The position numbers were made by a program, and so were the translations under genes. Shown one piece after another: positions 42,416 to 50,698 of a stretch of 64,000 nucleotides of DNA. This stretch comes from an uncultured Coriobacteriaceae bacterium. Lineage in GTDB: Bacteria; Actinomycetota; Coriobacteriia; Coriobacteriales; Atopobiaceae. The DNA lies in contig CADAUA010000002.1 in NCBI GenBank assembly GCA_902791035.1, positions 167,101 through 231,100 on the forward strand. Reading direction: 5' to 3'. How positions within the stretch are numbered: position 1 is the first letter of the stretch; the number at the start of each line of letters is the position of its first letter. The notes below the pieces were generated by a model. That model was not told the DNA's origin and did not search any database. It saw only the letters and a program-made list of their open reading frames with translations.

Positions 42416-42496
42416 CTTAGGGCAAGGCGCGCGGCATGGCATGCCGCGAGGGACGCCCGCTCTGCCGGAACACGACCAGAAACGAAGCCCAGAGGC

Positions 42497-43384
42497 ATGA
42501 GCCAAACAAGGACGAGAACGGCCCAGACTCCCGCGTGGGCGGCCTGGGCCAGCACCATATATCCCAGCGGGGGCACGACGAGCGGGAGCACGACGGCCCT
42601 AGGCCTGCGCCCGGGTCGTCCCGGCGTGCCGAGCGCGCCCGCTGTGCCCGCCGCACCCGAGGTGCCGTACCGCATGCGGTCGGTGGCCCTCGTGGCGGGA
42701 TCGCCGAGCGGCACGATGCCCGTGGAGGGGCGTGTGGCGCGCGGGACCTATGAGGCGCGTGCGGATTGCGCGGCTCGTGGGGCCGACGGCACCCGTACTG
42801 CCAGCCATGTCCGTACCAGCCGTGCGGAGCGCACCCGCGACGACCGACGCTCGCGCACGTCCGGCCGCCCCGGGAGTCGCGTGGAGGGAGCCGAGGGCCG
42901 TTCGCGCTCGCGTGGCGAGTCGACCAGAGCCCGGACCAAGGGGCCGGCTATGTCCGGCCGCGCAAGGTCGGGAGCGTCGTCCAAGGACAAGGGCTTCTCG
43001 CTCCCGAACCCCATGCCCTTCATCGAGGCGCACCGGCTGCCGGTGGCGGTGGTCGCCGTGCTGGTGGTCCTCGTGCTCATGCTCTACGGCCCCGCCCACG
43101 ACTACTACCACGCCTGGCGCCGGTCGCTCGAGCTCCAGACCACCTACGACGCCATCGTGGCCGATAGCGAGGACGTGAGGGATGACGTGAGCCGTCTGCA
43201 GTCGCGCGAGGGGATCGAGGACGAGGCCCGCAAGCGCGGCTACGTGGAGGAGGGCGAGACCGCCGTGGTGGTGGAAGGCCTGCCCGAGGAGGACTCTGGC
43301 GAGGTGGACACCACCTACCAGGTGCCCTGGTACCTGCAGGTGACGGACCTCGTGTTTGGCTACACGCCGGAGGGCGGGCAATAG
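42497..43384 (+). CDS. DivIC/FtsB-like septum formation initiator with long basic N-terminus
   Basis: A single-pass division protein predicted to act with FtsL/FtsQ equivalents. Residues about 1-170 are low complexity and rich in Arg, Ser, Ala and Gly. A membrane span follows (LPVAVVAVLVVLVLMLYGPA), then a short coiled coil (LELQTTYDAIVADSEDVRDD) and EGIEDEARKRGYVEEGETAV, the family hallmark. The long N-terminus is typical of actinobacterial members. The true start is uncertain: ATG 42497 follows a -10-like element, while ATG 42950 would leave the domain and about 20 residues before the span. Confidence 0.8.
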   Translation: MSQTRTRTAQTPAWAAWASTIYPSGGTTSGSTTALGLRPGRPGVPSAPAVPAAPEVPYRMRSVALVAGSPSGTMPVEGRVARGTYEARADCAARGADGTRTASHVRTSRAERTRDDRRSRTSGRPGSRVEGAEGRSRSRGESTRARTKGPAMSGRARSGASSKDKGFSLPNPMPFIEAHRLPVAVVAVLVVLVLMLYGPAHDYYHAWRRSLELQTTYDAIVADSEDVRDDVSRLQSREGIEDEARKRGYVEEGETAVVVEGLPEEDSGEVDTTYQVPWYLQVTDLVFGYTPEGGQ

Positions 43385-43400
43385 CATCGGAGGCTGCACA

Positions 43401-44384
43401 ATGACGCGCGTGGCTGTGATCGACATCGGCACCGTGACGGCCAGGCTGGCCGTGAGCGACGTGGAGGGCGGGCGCGTGACGCGCCTGGCCAAGCACTCCG
43501 AGATCGTGAACCTGGGCGAGGGCGTGGACGCCACGGGACGCCTGGCGGAGGCGGCCATGGGGCGGGTCTTCGCCTGCGTGCGGGGCTACGTGCAGTCGGC
43601 CCGCGAGGCGGGGGCCCAGGCCGTGGTCTGCACGCTCACGAGCGCCGCGCGCGACGCCCAGAACTCGCGGGAGTTCGTGGGGGCGTTGGAGTCTCTCGGG
43701 CTGGCGCCGCAGGTGATTCCCGGCCGCATAGAGGGCGAGCTCACCTTCCTGGGCGTGGCCCAGGACTTCGGCAACAAGCGCATCCTGGTGGCCGACAACG
43801 GCGGCGGCTCCACGGAGCTGGCCCTGGGCCGGTTGGCTGCGGACGGGCTCCACATGGACTTCGTGCGGTCGGAGCAAGTGGGCTGCCGCAGGCTCACGGA
43901 GCGCTTCCTCTCGCGCCAGGACCCACCCAGCAGGGAGGACCTGGAGGCGGCGCATGAGTACGCGGCCTCGGTCTTTGGTCCCACGGTGGCGGAGGGCGGC
44001 CTTGCCGCCGGCGGGGCCGAGGCGCCGGAGCGGCTGGTGGTCACGGGCGGCACGGTGACCACGCTTGTGGCCATCGACGCTGCGCTCGACCCCTACGATC
44101 CCGCCTACGTGCACCTCCACGAGCTGGACGCGGCCACGGTGGAGGCGCTCGAGCGCAGGCTGGCCGCCCTGCCGGTGGCCGAGCGGGCCAAGCTGCCGGG
44201 CATCCAGGCCAAGCGGGCGCCCGTGATCCTGGGCGGTGCCGTGGCCGTGGGCGAGCTCATGCGGCAGACCGGCTTCGAGCGGCTCACGGTGAGCGAGAGC
44301 GACCTTCTCTTCGGCCTCTCCATCGTGGCGGCGGCAACGGTGGAGGGCGCGCCCTCCCCGGTGGGCTGGCGCCCCACCCTCTGA
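43401..44384 (+). CDS. Ppx/GppA family phosphatase
   Basis: An actin-like ATPase-fold phosphatase acting on polyphosphate or pppGpp. The 327-residue protein has VAVIDIGTVTARLAVSDV (first phosphate loop), VCTLTSAARDAQNS, GRIEGELTFLGV and ADNGGGSTELALG. It is the short single-domain form, so exopolyphosphatase and guanosine pentaphosphatase activities cannot be told apart. ATG 43401 has GGAGG (43389-43393). Its stop is directly followed by the 31-bp palindrome. Confidence 0.92.
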   Translation: MTRVAVIDIGTVTARLAVSDVEGGRVTRLAKHSEIVNLGEGVDATGRLAEAAMGRVFACVRGYVQSAREAGAQAVVCTLTSAARDAQNSREFVGALESLGLAPQVIPGRIEGELTFLGVAQDFGNKRILVADNGGGSTELALGRLAADGLHMDFVRSEQVGCRRLTERFLSRQDPPSREDLEAAHEYAASVFGPTVAEGGLAAGGAEAPERLVVTGGTVTTLVAIDAALDPYDPAYVHLHELDAATVEALERRLAALPVAERAKLPGIQAKRAPVILGGAVAVGELMRQTGFERLTVSESDLLFGLSIVAAATVEGAPSPVGWRPTL

Positions 44385-44417
44385 GTGTCACAAAAGTGTC
44401 TGACACTTTTGTGACAC
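44385..44417. repeat. 31-bp palindrome, copy 2 (perfect)
   Basis: TGTCACAAAAGTGTC, T, GACACTTTTGTGACA (44386-44416), extended to 16-bp arms by the flanking G and C. It begins at the base after the ppx stop and probably ends that transcript. Confidence 0.92.
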
Positions 44418-44478
44418 GCCTTTGCGCCGGATGCCTTTGTGCTGCGGGCACAGCTGCGCTAACCTTTGGGATGGCGTT

Positions 44479-44563
44479 GGGGGCGTGGCGGAATTGGCAT
44501 ACGCAGGAGACTTAAAATCTTCGGCCGAAAGGATTGTGGGTTCGAGTCCCACCGCCCCTACCA
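44479..44563 (+). tRNA. tRNA-Leu (anticodon TAA)
   Basis: GGGGGCG pairs with CGCCCCT. The anticodon loop CTTAAAA holds TAA, the long variable arm (CTTCGGCCGAAAGG) marks a class II tRNA, the T arm is GTGGG-TTCGAGT-CCCAC, and an encoded CCA ends at 44563. Confidence 0.95.
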
Positions 44564-44683
44564 ATTGCAAACGCGCAGGTTGATGCCCTGCCATGGCGAA
44601 GGCCACGCGTCCCATGGGGCGATTCTGTGTGGCCGCCCACGTAACCCCTTCTCCCTTGGTTGTGGCAACTAGTATGGTATGGC

Positions 44684-44742
44684 TTGTACACAGCAAAGTT
44701 GTCCGCGAGATGTCTGTATGTAACCTGTACCAAGGTTGTACA
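44684..44742 (+). promoter_or_regulatory. Candidate operators of the GntR-transketolase gene
   Basis: Three TGTAC elements lie upstream of the gene: TTGTACA (44684-44690), CTGTACC (44725-44731) and TTGTACA (44736-44742). GntR/HutC proteins bind short dyads with GT-N-AC cores, so these could be autoregulatory sites. A possible -10, TATGGT, is at about 44673-44678. Confidence 0.4.
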
Positions 44743-44762
44743 TTCTTGCGCCCTAGGAGGGG

Positions 44763-46439
44763 ATGCGCGTGCCCATGCCTGTCGCAGGCTTTCCCACGCC
44801 CGAGGCGATGCCGACGCCCGATTCGGGCCCTGCGCTCGACCCGACGCTCGACACGCCCCTGCACGCGCAGCTGGCCGTCCTTATCCGCGAGGCCATAGAC
44901 AACCGGACGCTGCGCCGCGGGGATGCCATCCCCTCCGAGGCTGACCTCATGGCGCGCTACCACGTGAGCCGCGGGACCGTGCGCAGGGCCATCCGGACGC
45001 TGGTGGAGGAGGGCTACCTAACCACGCGCAAGGGGAGTGGCACCTTCGTGGCGGAGGGCGGCCTGGTGCGTTCCGGCGTACGCAGGCCCCTCTCGTTCGC
45101 TCGGCTGCTCTCGGACCGGGGCTTGGACTTCTCCACGCGCGTGCTCGACCGGCAGGTCCTGCCAGCGCCGGGTGCCGTGGCCACGGAGCTCTCGCTGGCG
45201 GCGGGCGGCACCACGCTCTTTATGCGGCGGGTGCGCAGCGTGGCGGGCGAGCCTCTGGTGTGCCAGGAGAGCTGGGAGAACCTGGCAGCCTGCCCGGGTC
45301 TCGCAGAGGCGGACTTCGAGCACGAGTCGCTCTTCGACGCGGTGGAGCGCTGCTCGGGCAGGCGGGTGGCCCAGTCTGAGGTGCGCTACCTCTCGCTCGT
45401 GGCGGGGGCCGAGCACGCTGCCTACCTGGGCTGCGAGGCCGCGGATCCCGTGCTGGTGCTGGAGCAGCGCATAGCCCTGGACGACGGCACGCCGGTGGAG
45501 TGGAGCCTCACCTGGCTCAGGCCGGGCGAGTCGGTGGCGGGGGTCTCGCTCGAGGACCAGGTGGACCCGGCGCCCAGCCACGGGACCACGGGCGGGCCCA
45601 TGACGGCGGCGGAGCGCAGGCGGCTCGAGCGCGGGGCGCTGGCGGTGCGTCGCGGGGTGGTGGAGATCGCCCATCGCTACGAGGGCATGCCCTTCCACAT
45701 AGGCGGGGCGCTCTCCATGGCGGAGGTCGTGAGCGTGCTTGTGGGCCATGCCATGCGCACGGGACGCGACGGCACACCGTGGGAGGCCCGCGACCGGCTG
45801 GTGGTGAGCAAGGCCCACGCCTCGGTGGCGCTCTACCCGGCCCTGCTGGAGGCCGGGCTCATCTCCCGAGAGGACCTGGAGCGGGGGCTCCTGGGGCCCG
45901 ACGCGGTGCTCTTCAAGCATCCCCGCCGCGACCCGGCGCGTGGCATCGAGGCCTCGGGCGGCAGCCTTGGCATGGGGCTCGGCTATGCGGCGGGCCTTGC
46001 CGTGGCGCTTGGCCGCAAGGGGCTGGACAGCCGCGTCTTCTGTGTGGTGGGCGACGGCGAGTGCGACGAGGGCTCCGTGTGGGAGTCTGCGGCCTTCGCG
46101 GGCTACCGGCGCCTAGGCAACCTCACGGTGGTCGTGGACGCGAACGGCATGCAGCTCGACGGGGCGACGGTGGACGTGCTGGACAACGGCCCCCTAAGCC
46201 GCAAGTTCGCGGCCTTCGGGTTCGAGTGCGAGGAGGTGGACGGCCACGACGTGGCGGCGCTGGCCCGCGCGCTCGACGTGAGGTCCGAGCGGCCGCGCTG
46301 CGTGGTTGCCCACACGGTCAAGGGCAAGGGCCTGTCGTTTGCCGAGGGGCGTGTGGAGTGGCACGACATGGCGCTCGACGAGGCCCACTACCGCCAGGCG
46401 CTCGCAGAGCTGGCGGCCCAGGGAGAGGCGATCGCATGA
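44763..46439 (+). CDS. GntR/UTRA regulator fused to transketolase N-terminal subunit
   Basis: A single 558-residue frame joins two complete families. Residues about 30-105 are a GntR winged helix (IPSEADLMARYHVSRGTVRR, RKGSGTFVAEGG) and about 110-265 a UTRA ligand domain (LSFARLLSDRGLDFSTRVL, PVEWSLTWLRPGE). After a linker (PSHGTTGG) residues about 280-558 are the TPP-binding half of transketolase: YEGMPFHIGGALSMAEV, VVSKAHASVALYPALLEAG, GDGECDEGSVWESAAF and VVDANGMQLDG. An internal ATG at 45600 has no clear ribosome site. AGGAGG (44755-44760) suits GTG 44769 slightly better than ATG 44763. The C-terminal transketolase half overlaps its stop. Confidence 0.88.
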   Translation: MRVPMPVAGFPTPEAMPTPDSGPALDPTLDTPLHAQLAVLIREAIDNRTLRRGDAIPSEADLMARYHVSRGTVRRAIRTLVEEGYLTTRKGSGTFVAEGGLVRSGVRRPLSFARLLSDRGLDFSTRVLDRQVLPAPGAVATELSLAAGGTTLFMRRVRSVAGEPLVCQESWENLAACPGLAEADFEHESLFDAVERCSGRRVAQSEVRYLSLVAGAEHAAYLGCEAADPVLVLEQRIALDDGTPVEWSLTWLRPGESVAGVSLEDQVDPAPSHGTTGGPMTAAERRRLERGALAVRRGVVEIAHRYEGMPFHIGGALSMAEVVSVLVGHAMRTGRDGTPWEARDRLVVSKAHASVALYPALLEAGLISREDLERGLLGPDAVLFKHPRRDPARGIEASGGSLGMGLGYAAGLAVALGRKGLDSRVFCVVGDGECDEGSVWESAAFAGYRRLGNLTVVVDANGMQLDGATVDVLDNGPLSRKFAAFGFECEEVDGHDVAALARALDVRSERPRCVVAHTVKGKGLSFAEGRVEWHDMALDEAHYRQALAELAAQGEAIA

Positions 46440-47488
46440 TGCGGGCTACGGCTGCAGACAAGGACGGCGTGCTTGAGGCGGCGGTCTTGCGGGAAGGGCG
46501 GCCCGAGGGCGATCTGCTGGTTTCGCCCGAGGAGGCGCAGGCGCTTGCCGGCATGACGCACAAGCAGGCCTTTGGCCATGCCATGGCCCGCATCGCTGCC
46601 GTGGACCCCACGCTCTCGGTGGTGGTCTCGGACTATGGGCGCAGGCTCAACCTCGACGGCGTGCGCGACCTTCTTCCCAGCGCGGTGGTCCAGTGCGGCA
46701 TCGCCGAGCAGAACCAGGTGGAGGTGGCCTCGGCCCTGGCAAACGAGGGCCTCACGACCTTTGCAGTGTCGTACGCCACCTTCGTGACCTCGCGCGTCCT
46801 GGACCAGGTGCGCGTGGCCCTGGGCATGATGGGCGCACCGGTGGTCGTGGTGGGGGTGAGCTGCGGGTGCGACTCGGGCATCCTGGGAGCGAGCCACATG
46901 GCTCTGGAGGACATCGGCTGCATGCGGCAGATTCCGGGCGTCACGGTGGTGAGTCCCACGGACAACGCGGAGTTCGTGGCGGCGCTCCTGGAGCTGGCGG
47001 CGCACCCGCGCCCCGCCTACGTGCGGATGAGCGAGCCGCTGACGGGAGGCCTCCATCCGGGCGGCGTTTGCGCGGGCATCGGCTGGGCGGAGGTCCTTCT
47101 CGACGTCGAGGCGCCGCGGGTGGTGCTGGTTGCCACGGGCACGGTGGCCGCCGAGGCGCTGGCCGCCGGACGCGAGCTCGTGGCGCGGGGGGTGCCCTGC
47201 CGCGTGGTGAGCCAGTCGACCATCAAGCCCTTCGACCTGTCGGCGTTCGACGGGGCGGTGGGGGCGGACCTCGTGGTGAGCGTGGAGGAGCACAGCGTGG
47301 TGGGCGGCCTGGGCGGCGCCGTGGCCGAGGAGATGTCTGCGATGGGCGGCATGCCGCCCCTGCTGAGGCTGGGCATGCCCGACCGCTACCTGGAGGCGGA
47401 CACGCGGGATCGGCTGCTGGAGCGTGCCGGACTTACGGCGCCGGGAATCGTGGCGGCGGTGCAGGGGCGCCTGGCAGGCGGCCGTTAG
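46436..47488 (+). CDS. Transketolase C-terminal subunit
   Basis: The pyrimidine-binding and C-terminal half of a split transketolase (350 residues), partner of the fusion upstream. It shows TLSVVVSDYGRRLNLDGV, CGIAEQNQVEVASALANEGL with the TPP-activating Glu, HMALEDIGCMRQIPGVTVVS and VVSQSTIKPFD. ATG 46436 overlaps the upstream TGA as ATGA, so the two halves are translationally coupled and made in equal amounts. Substrate is probably a pentose or related sugar phosphate. Confidence 0.93.
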   Translation: MMRATAADKDGVLEAAVLREGRPEGDLLVSPEEAQALAGMTHKQAFGHAMARIAAVDPTLSVVVSDYGRRLNLDGVRDLLPSAVVQCGIAEQNQVEVASALANEGLTTFAVSYATFVTSRVLDQVRVALGMMGAPVVVVGVSCGCDSGILGASHMALEDIGCMRQIPGVTVVSPTDNAEFVAALLELAAHPRPAYVRMSEPLTGGLHPGGVCAGIGWAEVLLDVEAPRVVLVATGTVAAEALAAGRELVARGVPCRVVSQSTIKPFDLSAFDGAVGADLVVSVEEHSVVGGLGGAVAEEMSAMGGMPPLLRLGMPDRYLEADTRDRLLERAGLTAPGIVAAVQGRLAGGR

Positions 47489-47598
47489 GCGGGACGGGCG
47501 GTTGGGGCCGGGCGGCTTTGCTGGTGCCGTCGGGTAGGGTGGCTTGGCCGGCGCCAGCCGGCGGGGGCGGCCAAGGATGCCGGTTGGCCATCGCGTCG

Positions 47599-47627
47599 TT
47601 GAGCCGGCGGCAGATAAGGACGATACT
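47599..47627 (+). promoter_or_regulatory. Probable promoter of the PTS IIB gene
   Basis: TTGAGC (47599-47604) and GATACT (47622-47627) are 17 bases apart. The start near 47634 gives a 37-base leader. Confidence 0.5.
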
Positions 47628-47670
47628 TGCGGGTGTTGGTTCTCCTGCGGCATCTTGGGGTGAAGTGGTC

Positions 47671-47964
47671 ATGGCAAAGGTCAAGAAGATCCTGATAGCG
47701 TGCGGCTCTGGAGTGGTCACGTCGACGATCGCGCGCAAGAGGGTCGAGGAGCTGCTCGACAAGAACGGCTACAAGGGCAAGTACGAGATCGCCCAGGTGC
47801 CCATGGGGGTGGTGGCCGACAAGTCCAAGCACGCCGACTTCGTGGTGGCCACAGCCGTCTCGCCCAAGGACCTGCACTGCCCGCTGGTGGATGGCAAGGC
47901 CTATCTGATGGGTCGCGGCGAGGACGAGCCCAACGAGAAGATCCTCAAGCTCATGAAGAAGTAG
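47671..47964 (+). CDS. PTS system IIB component, galactitol type
   Basis: A 97-residue EIIB of the galactitol (Gat) family. The phosphorylated cysteine is in ILIACGSGVVTSTIARKRVE (Cys11), followed by VPMGVVADKSKHADFVVATA. No IIA or IIC gene is present on either side in this window, so it is unlinked here. Split transketolase genes are often found with Gat- or Ula-type PTS genes, which supports a common pathway for a pentitol- or ascorbate-like sugar. The start is ATG 47671 with a weak GGGG site. Confidence 0.9.
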   Translation: MAKVKKILIACGSGVVTSTIARKRVEELLDKNGYKGKYEIAQVPMGVVADKSKHADFVVATAVSPKDLHCPLVDGKAYLMGRGEDEPNEKILKLMKK

Positions 47965-48139
47965 GCGCCGGTCGGCGTCGGACGTGTCTTTGCGGGGCAC
48001 GCTGGGGCGGGGCTGGCCGAGGTGGCCGGCTCCGCCCCTCTTCTGTGTGGGAAGGACCCTCTCGGCCCCCGCCGCCGCTGGTGCGCCGCCCGCCGCCGGT
48101 TGTCCCACGAGTCGGCTGGGCCTGGGCTGGGGGGATACC

Positions 48140-48175
48140 GCGCTGGTTGCATCGCCGCGGCGATGCAACCAGCGC
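48140..48175. repeat. Perfect 36-base palindrome
   Basis: An 18-base arm (48140-48157, starting GCGCTGGTTGCATC) is followed directly by its exact complement (48158-48175) with no spacer. It lies 175 bases after the PTS IIB gene. Confidence 0.95.
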
Positions 48176-48220
48176 TCAATGTTGGCTTTGGCCGGCCGGC
48201 AGCTTGCTGCCCGCCGGAAA

Positions 48221-48304
48221 TAGCGGACAGAAGTTGGGCCATGCGTCCCGAGCGCGTTCTTATTTCCTGCGGTTATATGAAGTCGAACCAACATCTGTCC
48301 GCTA
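48221..48304. repeat. 17-bp inverted repeat around a 50-base loop
   Basis: TAGCGGACAGAAGTTGG (48221-48237) pairs with CCAACATCTGTCCGCTA (48288-48304), one mismatch. The 84-base unit is AT-richer than its surroundings and has no reading frame of note. It could be a small non-autonomous mobile element or an RNA structure. Confidence 0.85.
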
Positions 48305-48338
48305 ATTCGATGCGGCGGACCCGAGCGACGGGACGCGC

Positions 48339-48412
48339 GGGCAAGAAGGGCTCCGCGCAGGGCAAGAAGGCCTTCGTGCAGGGTGAGAAGGGCTCCGCGC
48401 GGGACGAGAAGA
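48339..48412. repeat. Degenerate 21-bp tandem repeat
   Basis: Roughly three and a half copies of a unit starting GGGCAAGAAGG and ending CGCGCA lie between the inverted repeat and tRNA-Glu. Similar AAGAAG/GACAAGAA units occur after cstA. No gene is supported in 47965-48460. Confidence 0.6.
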
Positions 48413-48425
48413 CCGCCCAAACAAG

Positions 48426-48453
48426 AGCGGGCCGCCCTCTCGGACGGCCCGCT
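48426..48453 (-). terminator. Terminator after tRNA-Glu
   Basis: On the minus strand AGCGGGCCG (48453-48445), a 10-base loop and CGGCCCGCT (48434-48426) are followed by CTTGTTTG. Confidence 0.75.
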
Positions 48454-48463
48454 GCGCGCTCCA

Positions 48464-48538
48464 TGGTGCCCCCAACGGGATTCGAACCCGTTTTCTCGCC
48501 TTGAAAGGGCGATGTCCTGACCGTTAGACGATGGGGAC
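48464..48538 (-). tRNA. tRNA-Glu (anticodon TTC)
   Basis: On the minus strand GTCCCCA begins the gene at 48538 and pairs with TGGGGGC. The anticodon loop CTTTCAA holds TTC, the T arm is ACGGG-TTCGAAT-CCCGT, and an encoded CCA ends at 48464. A TATACT -10 lies at 48553-48548. Confidence 0.97.
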
Positions 48539-48570
48539 GCAGGCCACAGTATATCAGAGGCGCGCGACCT

Positions 48571-48640
48571 GCCGCCCCCAAGAGGGACCCGGAGAAGCGC
48601 GCCCTGCCGCCCCCAAGAGGGACCCGGAGAAGCGCGCCCT
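48571..48640. repeat. Perfect 35-bp tandem duplication
   Basis: The 35-base unit 48571-48605 (starting GCCGCCCCCAAGAGGG) is repeated exactly at 48606-48640, between tRNA-Glu and the gene upstream of it on the minus strand. Confidence 0.95.
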
Positions 48641-48659
48641 GCCGCCCGCCCTCGCGTAC

Positions 48660-49667
48660 CTACCAGTCGAGCCCCTGCTCGTCGGCAAAGGCCTGCGCCG
48701 CATCCTGAAAGCCGGGCAGCTGCGCGGCCCACTCGAAGAAGTCTGGCACGTCGGTGAGCACCGCCTCCGCCTCGTGTATGCAGAGCATGGCCTCCTCGTA
48801 GCTTGCCTGCCGCACGGTCGGCCGGTCCGGCAGGTAGGGCTCCACGTAGACCGGGCGCAGCAGCGCGTAGGCCGCGCCCTCGCAGAGGCTCCCGTAGCCG
48901 CGCAGCGCCCGTCGCGCGGCGGGCATGCGGTCGAGCTTGTAGAGCAGGATGGCACGCGAGAGGTGGGTCCAGGTGTTGCCCACGCGCCCCTGGCGCTCGT
49001 CGAGCGCGTCGAAGCCCGCCTCGTCCTCGAGTCTGGCGTAGGCGATGGCGCAGGTCTTGCCCGCTCCCAGCTCGTCTGCGGGCATGATGTCCAGGAGCTC
49101 GAGGCAGGTCTTGGTGCAGAGCCGGTAGCGCTGGCTCGCCAGGCAGGCGTTGGCGATGGCGAAGCGCAGGCGCAGGGCCGGCCGCGCAAATACGTCGGCC
49201 CAAGCGCCGCTCTCCTTGGCACCACTTCCTGCGGGGCCGCCCTTCTTACCGTTGTCCCCGGGCACGGCGAGGCGGTCCCCGCCGTCGCGCAGGATGCCCA
49301 TGAGCTGCGAGAGCAGCTGGTCCTGCCCGGGCTCGGCCGCGATGGCCGCGATCACCTGGGCGTCGGTGCAGTCGGGGTCGGTCTGCAGGGCGTGGCCGCA
49401 GGCCGCATTGAGCGCCGCGAGTCTGCGCCTGCGCTCCTGCTGGTACTCGTCGTCGTCGCGGACGTCGTCCTCCCGCAGCGAGGTGGCGTAGGCGTCGAGC
49501 GCCCGGCCGACCTCCAGGAGCGCCGCCTCCTCGGGCGAGTCCACGAAGTCCTCGGGCCGCTGGCCCACCGCGAGCAGGAGCTCCTGGAACCCCTGGTCGG
49601 AGAGGCCGCCGATCTTCTCGCGCCGGCGCAGCGCGCAGCGCATCACCAGCTCGTCGCGTACGTTCAC
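48660..49667 (-). CDS. Helical-repeat protein of unknown function, second of a coupled pair
   Basis: I do not recognise a family. The 335-residue soluble protein is Ala/Leu-rich and alpha-helical (LLEVGRALDAYATSLREDDV, FAIANACLASQRYRLCTKTC, RAILLYKLDRMPAARRALRG), consistent with TPR-like repeats, without signal peptide or membrane span. GTG 49667 is the start; it overlaps the stop of the upstream gene as GTGA, with a ribosome site in the codons before. The end DFFEWAAQLPGFQDAAQAFA resembles the C-terminal capping helices of TPR arrays. It is read towards tRNA-Glu. Confidence 0.75.
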   Translation of the reverse strand: MNVRDELVMRCALRRREKIGGLSDQGFQELLLAVGQRPEDFVDSPEEAALLEVGRALDAYATSLREDDVRDDDEYQQERRRRLAALNAACGHALQTDPDCTDAQVIAAIAAEPGQDQLLSQLMGILRDGGDRLAVPGDNGKKGGPAGSGAKESGAWADVFARPALRLRFAIANACLASQRYRLCTKTCLELLDIMPADELGAGKTCAIAYARLEDEAGFDALDERQGRVGNTWTHLSRAILLYKLDRMPAARRALRGYGSLCEGAAYALLRPVYVEPYLPDRPTVRQASYEEAMLCIHEAEAVLTDVPDFFEWAAQLPGFQDAAQAFADEQGLDW

Positions 49668-50698
49668 TGGAGGGCACCTCCCGCCATCTGCGAGAGGGTC
49701 TGGGCTGCCAGATGCGGCCGCAGCCGTGCCGTCTCCTGCGCCATCCAGAGGCCCAGGGGCCCACGCCCGCTCAGATCCGCCCCTTCGTCGAGAAGGACGG
49801 TGGCCTCCGACACGGCCACGATCAGCTCGTCCTCGCTGTAGGGGTTCGTGATGACCCGCGAGAAGGCGCCGTCGGGCAGCTCGGTCTGCCGCAGGATCGT
49901 GCGCACGGCCTGGGGGTACGTTCGGATGATGCGGTCGAGGGCCTTGCTGGCCAAGCTCAGGTCCATGGCCTTCTGGGCTATGGCCACTTGGGCCAGGAGC
50001 ATCCAGGCGTCGTCGGCCCCACGCGCCGGGGCCCAGCCAGCGCAGCGGGCAGCCAGGGACTGGAGCCCCGCGGCATCCTCGAGCTTGGCATAGGCCAGCG
50101 CCATGGTCAGGTGCACGCCCGCGGTGTCCGTGGGGTCGTCCGCCAGGAGACGCTCGCCCAGCCGCAGACACGTGCGGTTGCGGCCGCAGATGAGGGCCAG
50201 CTCGGCCATCGAGGCCATCCAGCGACGCCAGGGTCGCATGGCGATCTCCTGCGCCAGCTTGGTGCGCTCGTCCTGCGTGGCGCCCTCCCGGTCCCGCGCC
50301 TCGCTGCAGCCTGCCAGAACCTCGGGCTCGCGCTCCGCCAGGCGCCGGTAGCGGCCCTCGAAGGAGGTCGTGGGGTCGAAGGCCATGCGCTCGGCGTCGT
50401 AGCAGTGGCTGTCGAGCGAGACGGCCTCGGCAAGCAGCGCCTGGGCGCGCGCGACGATCTCCTGCGCCTGCTCGTCGGTGGAGAAGGGCAGCTGGTAGTC
50501 GATGAGGTCCGTCGCGTCCGCCACCAGGTGGAAGGCGCGGTCGGCATCGGTCTGGGGGAGGGAGTCGCGCTCCTGGGCCAGCCGTCGCCCGAAGTTGGAG
50601 AAGGCGCGCGTGGCCACCACCGGATCGCCCTGGTCGAGCGACCGGGCGTAGCGTATGGCCATCCTCTGGTAGTCCTCGCGCTTGGCGTCGTATCCCAT
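49664..50698 (-). CDS. Helical-repeat protein of unknown function, first of a coupled pair
   Basis: A 344-residue soluble protein with TPR-like helical pairs (AIRYARSLDQGDPVVATRAF, LALICGRNRTCLRLGERLLA, GVHLTMALAYAKLEDAAGLQ) that resembles its downstream partner in composition. ATG 50698 is chosen because GAGAGGAG precedes it. The 4-base overlap with the next gene implies that the two products are made together and may form a complex. Neighbours (tRNA-Glu, cstA) give no hint of function. Confidence 0.75.
   Translation of the reverse strand: MGYDAKREDYQRMAIRYARSLDQGDPVVATRAFSNFGRRLAQERDSLPQTDADRAFHLVADATDLIDYQLPFSTDEQAQEIVARAQALLAEAVSLDSHCYDAERMAFDPTTSFEGRYRRLAEREPEVLAGCSEARDREGATQDERTKLAQEIAMRPWRRWMASMAELALICGRNRTCLRLGERLLADDPTDTAGVHLTMALAYAKLEDAAGLQSLAARCAGWAPARGADDAWMLLAQVAIAQKAMDLSLASKALDRIIRTYPQAVRTILRQTELPDGAFSRVITNPYSEDELIVAVSEATVLLDEGADLSGRGPLGLWMAQETARLRPHLAAQTLSQMAGGALQ

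Noticed and set aside
45600..46439. Separate transketolase N-terminal gene starting at the internal ATG 45600
   Set aside because: No ribosome site precedes it and the frame is continuous with the regulator, so a fusion is the simpler reading; kept as a caveat.
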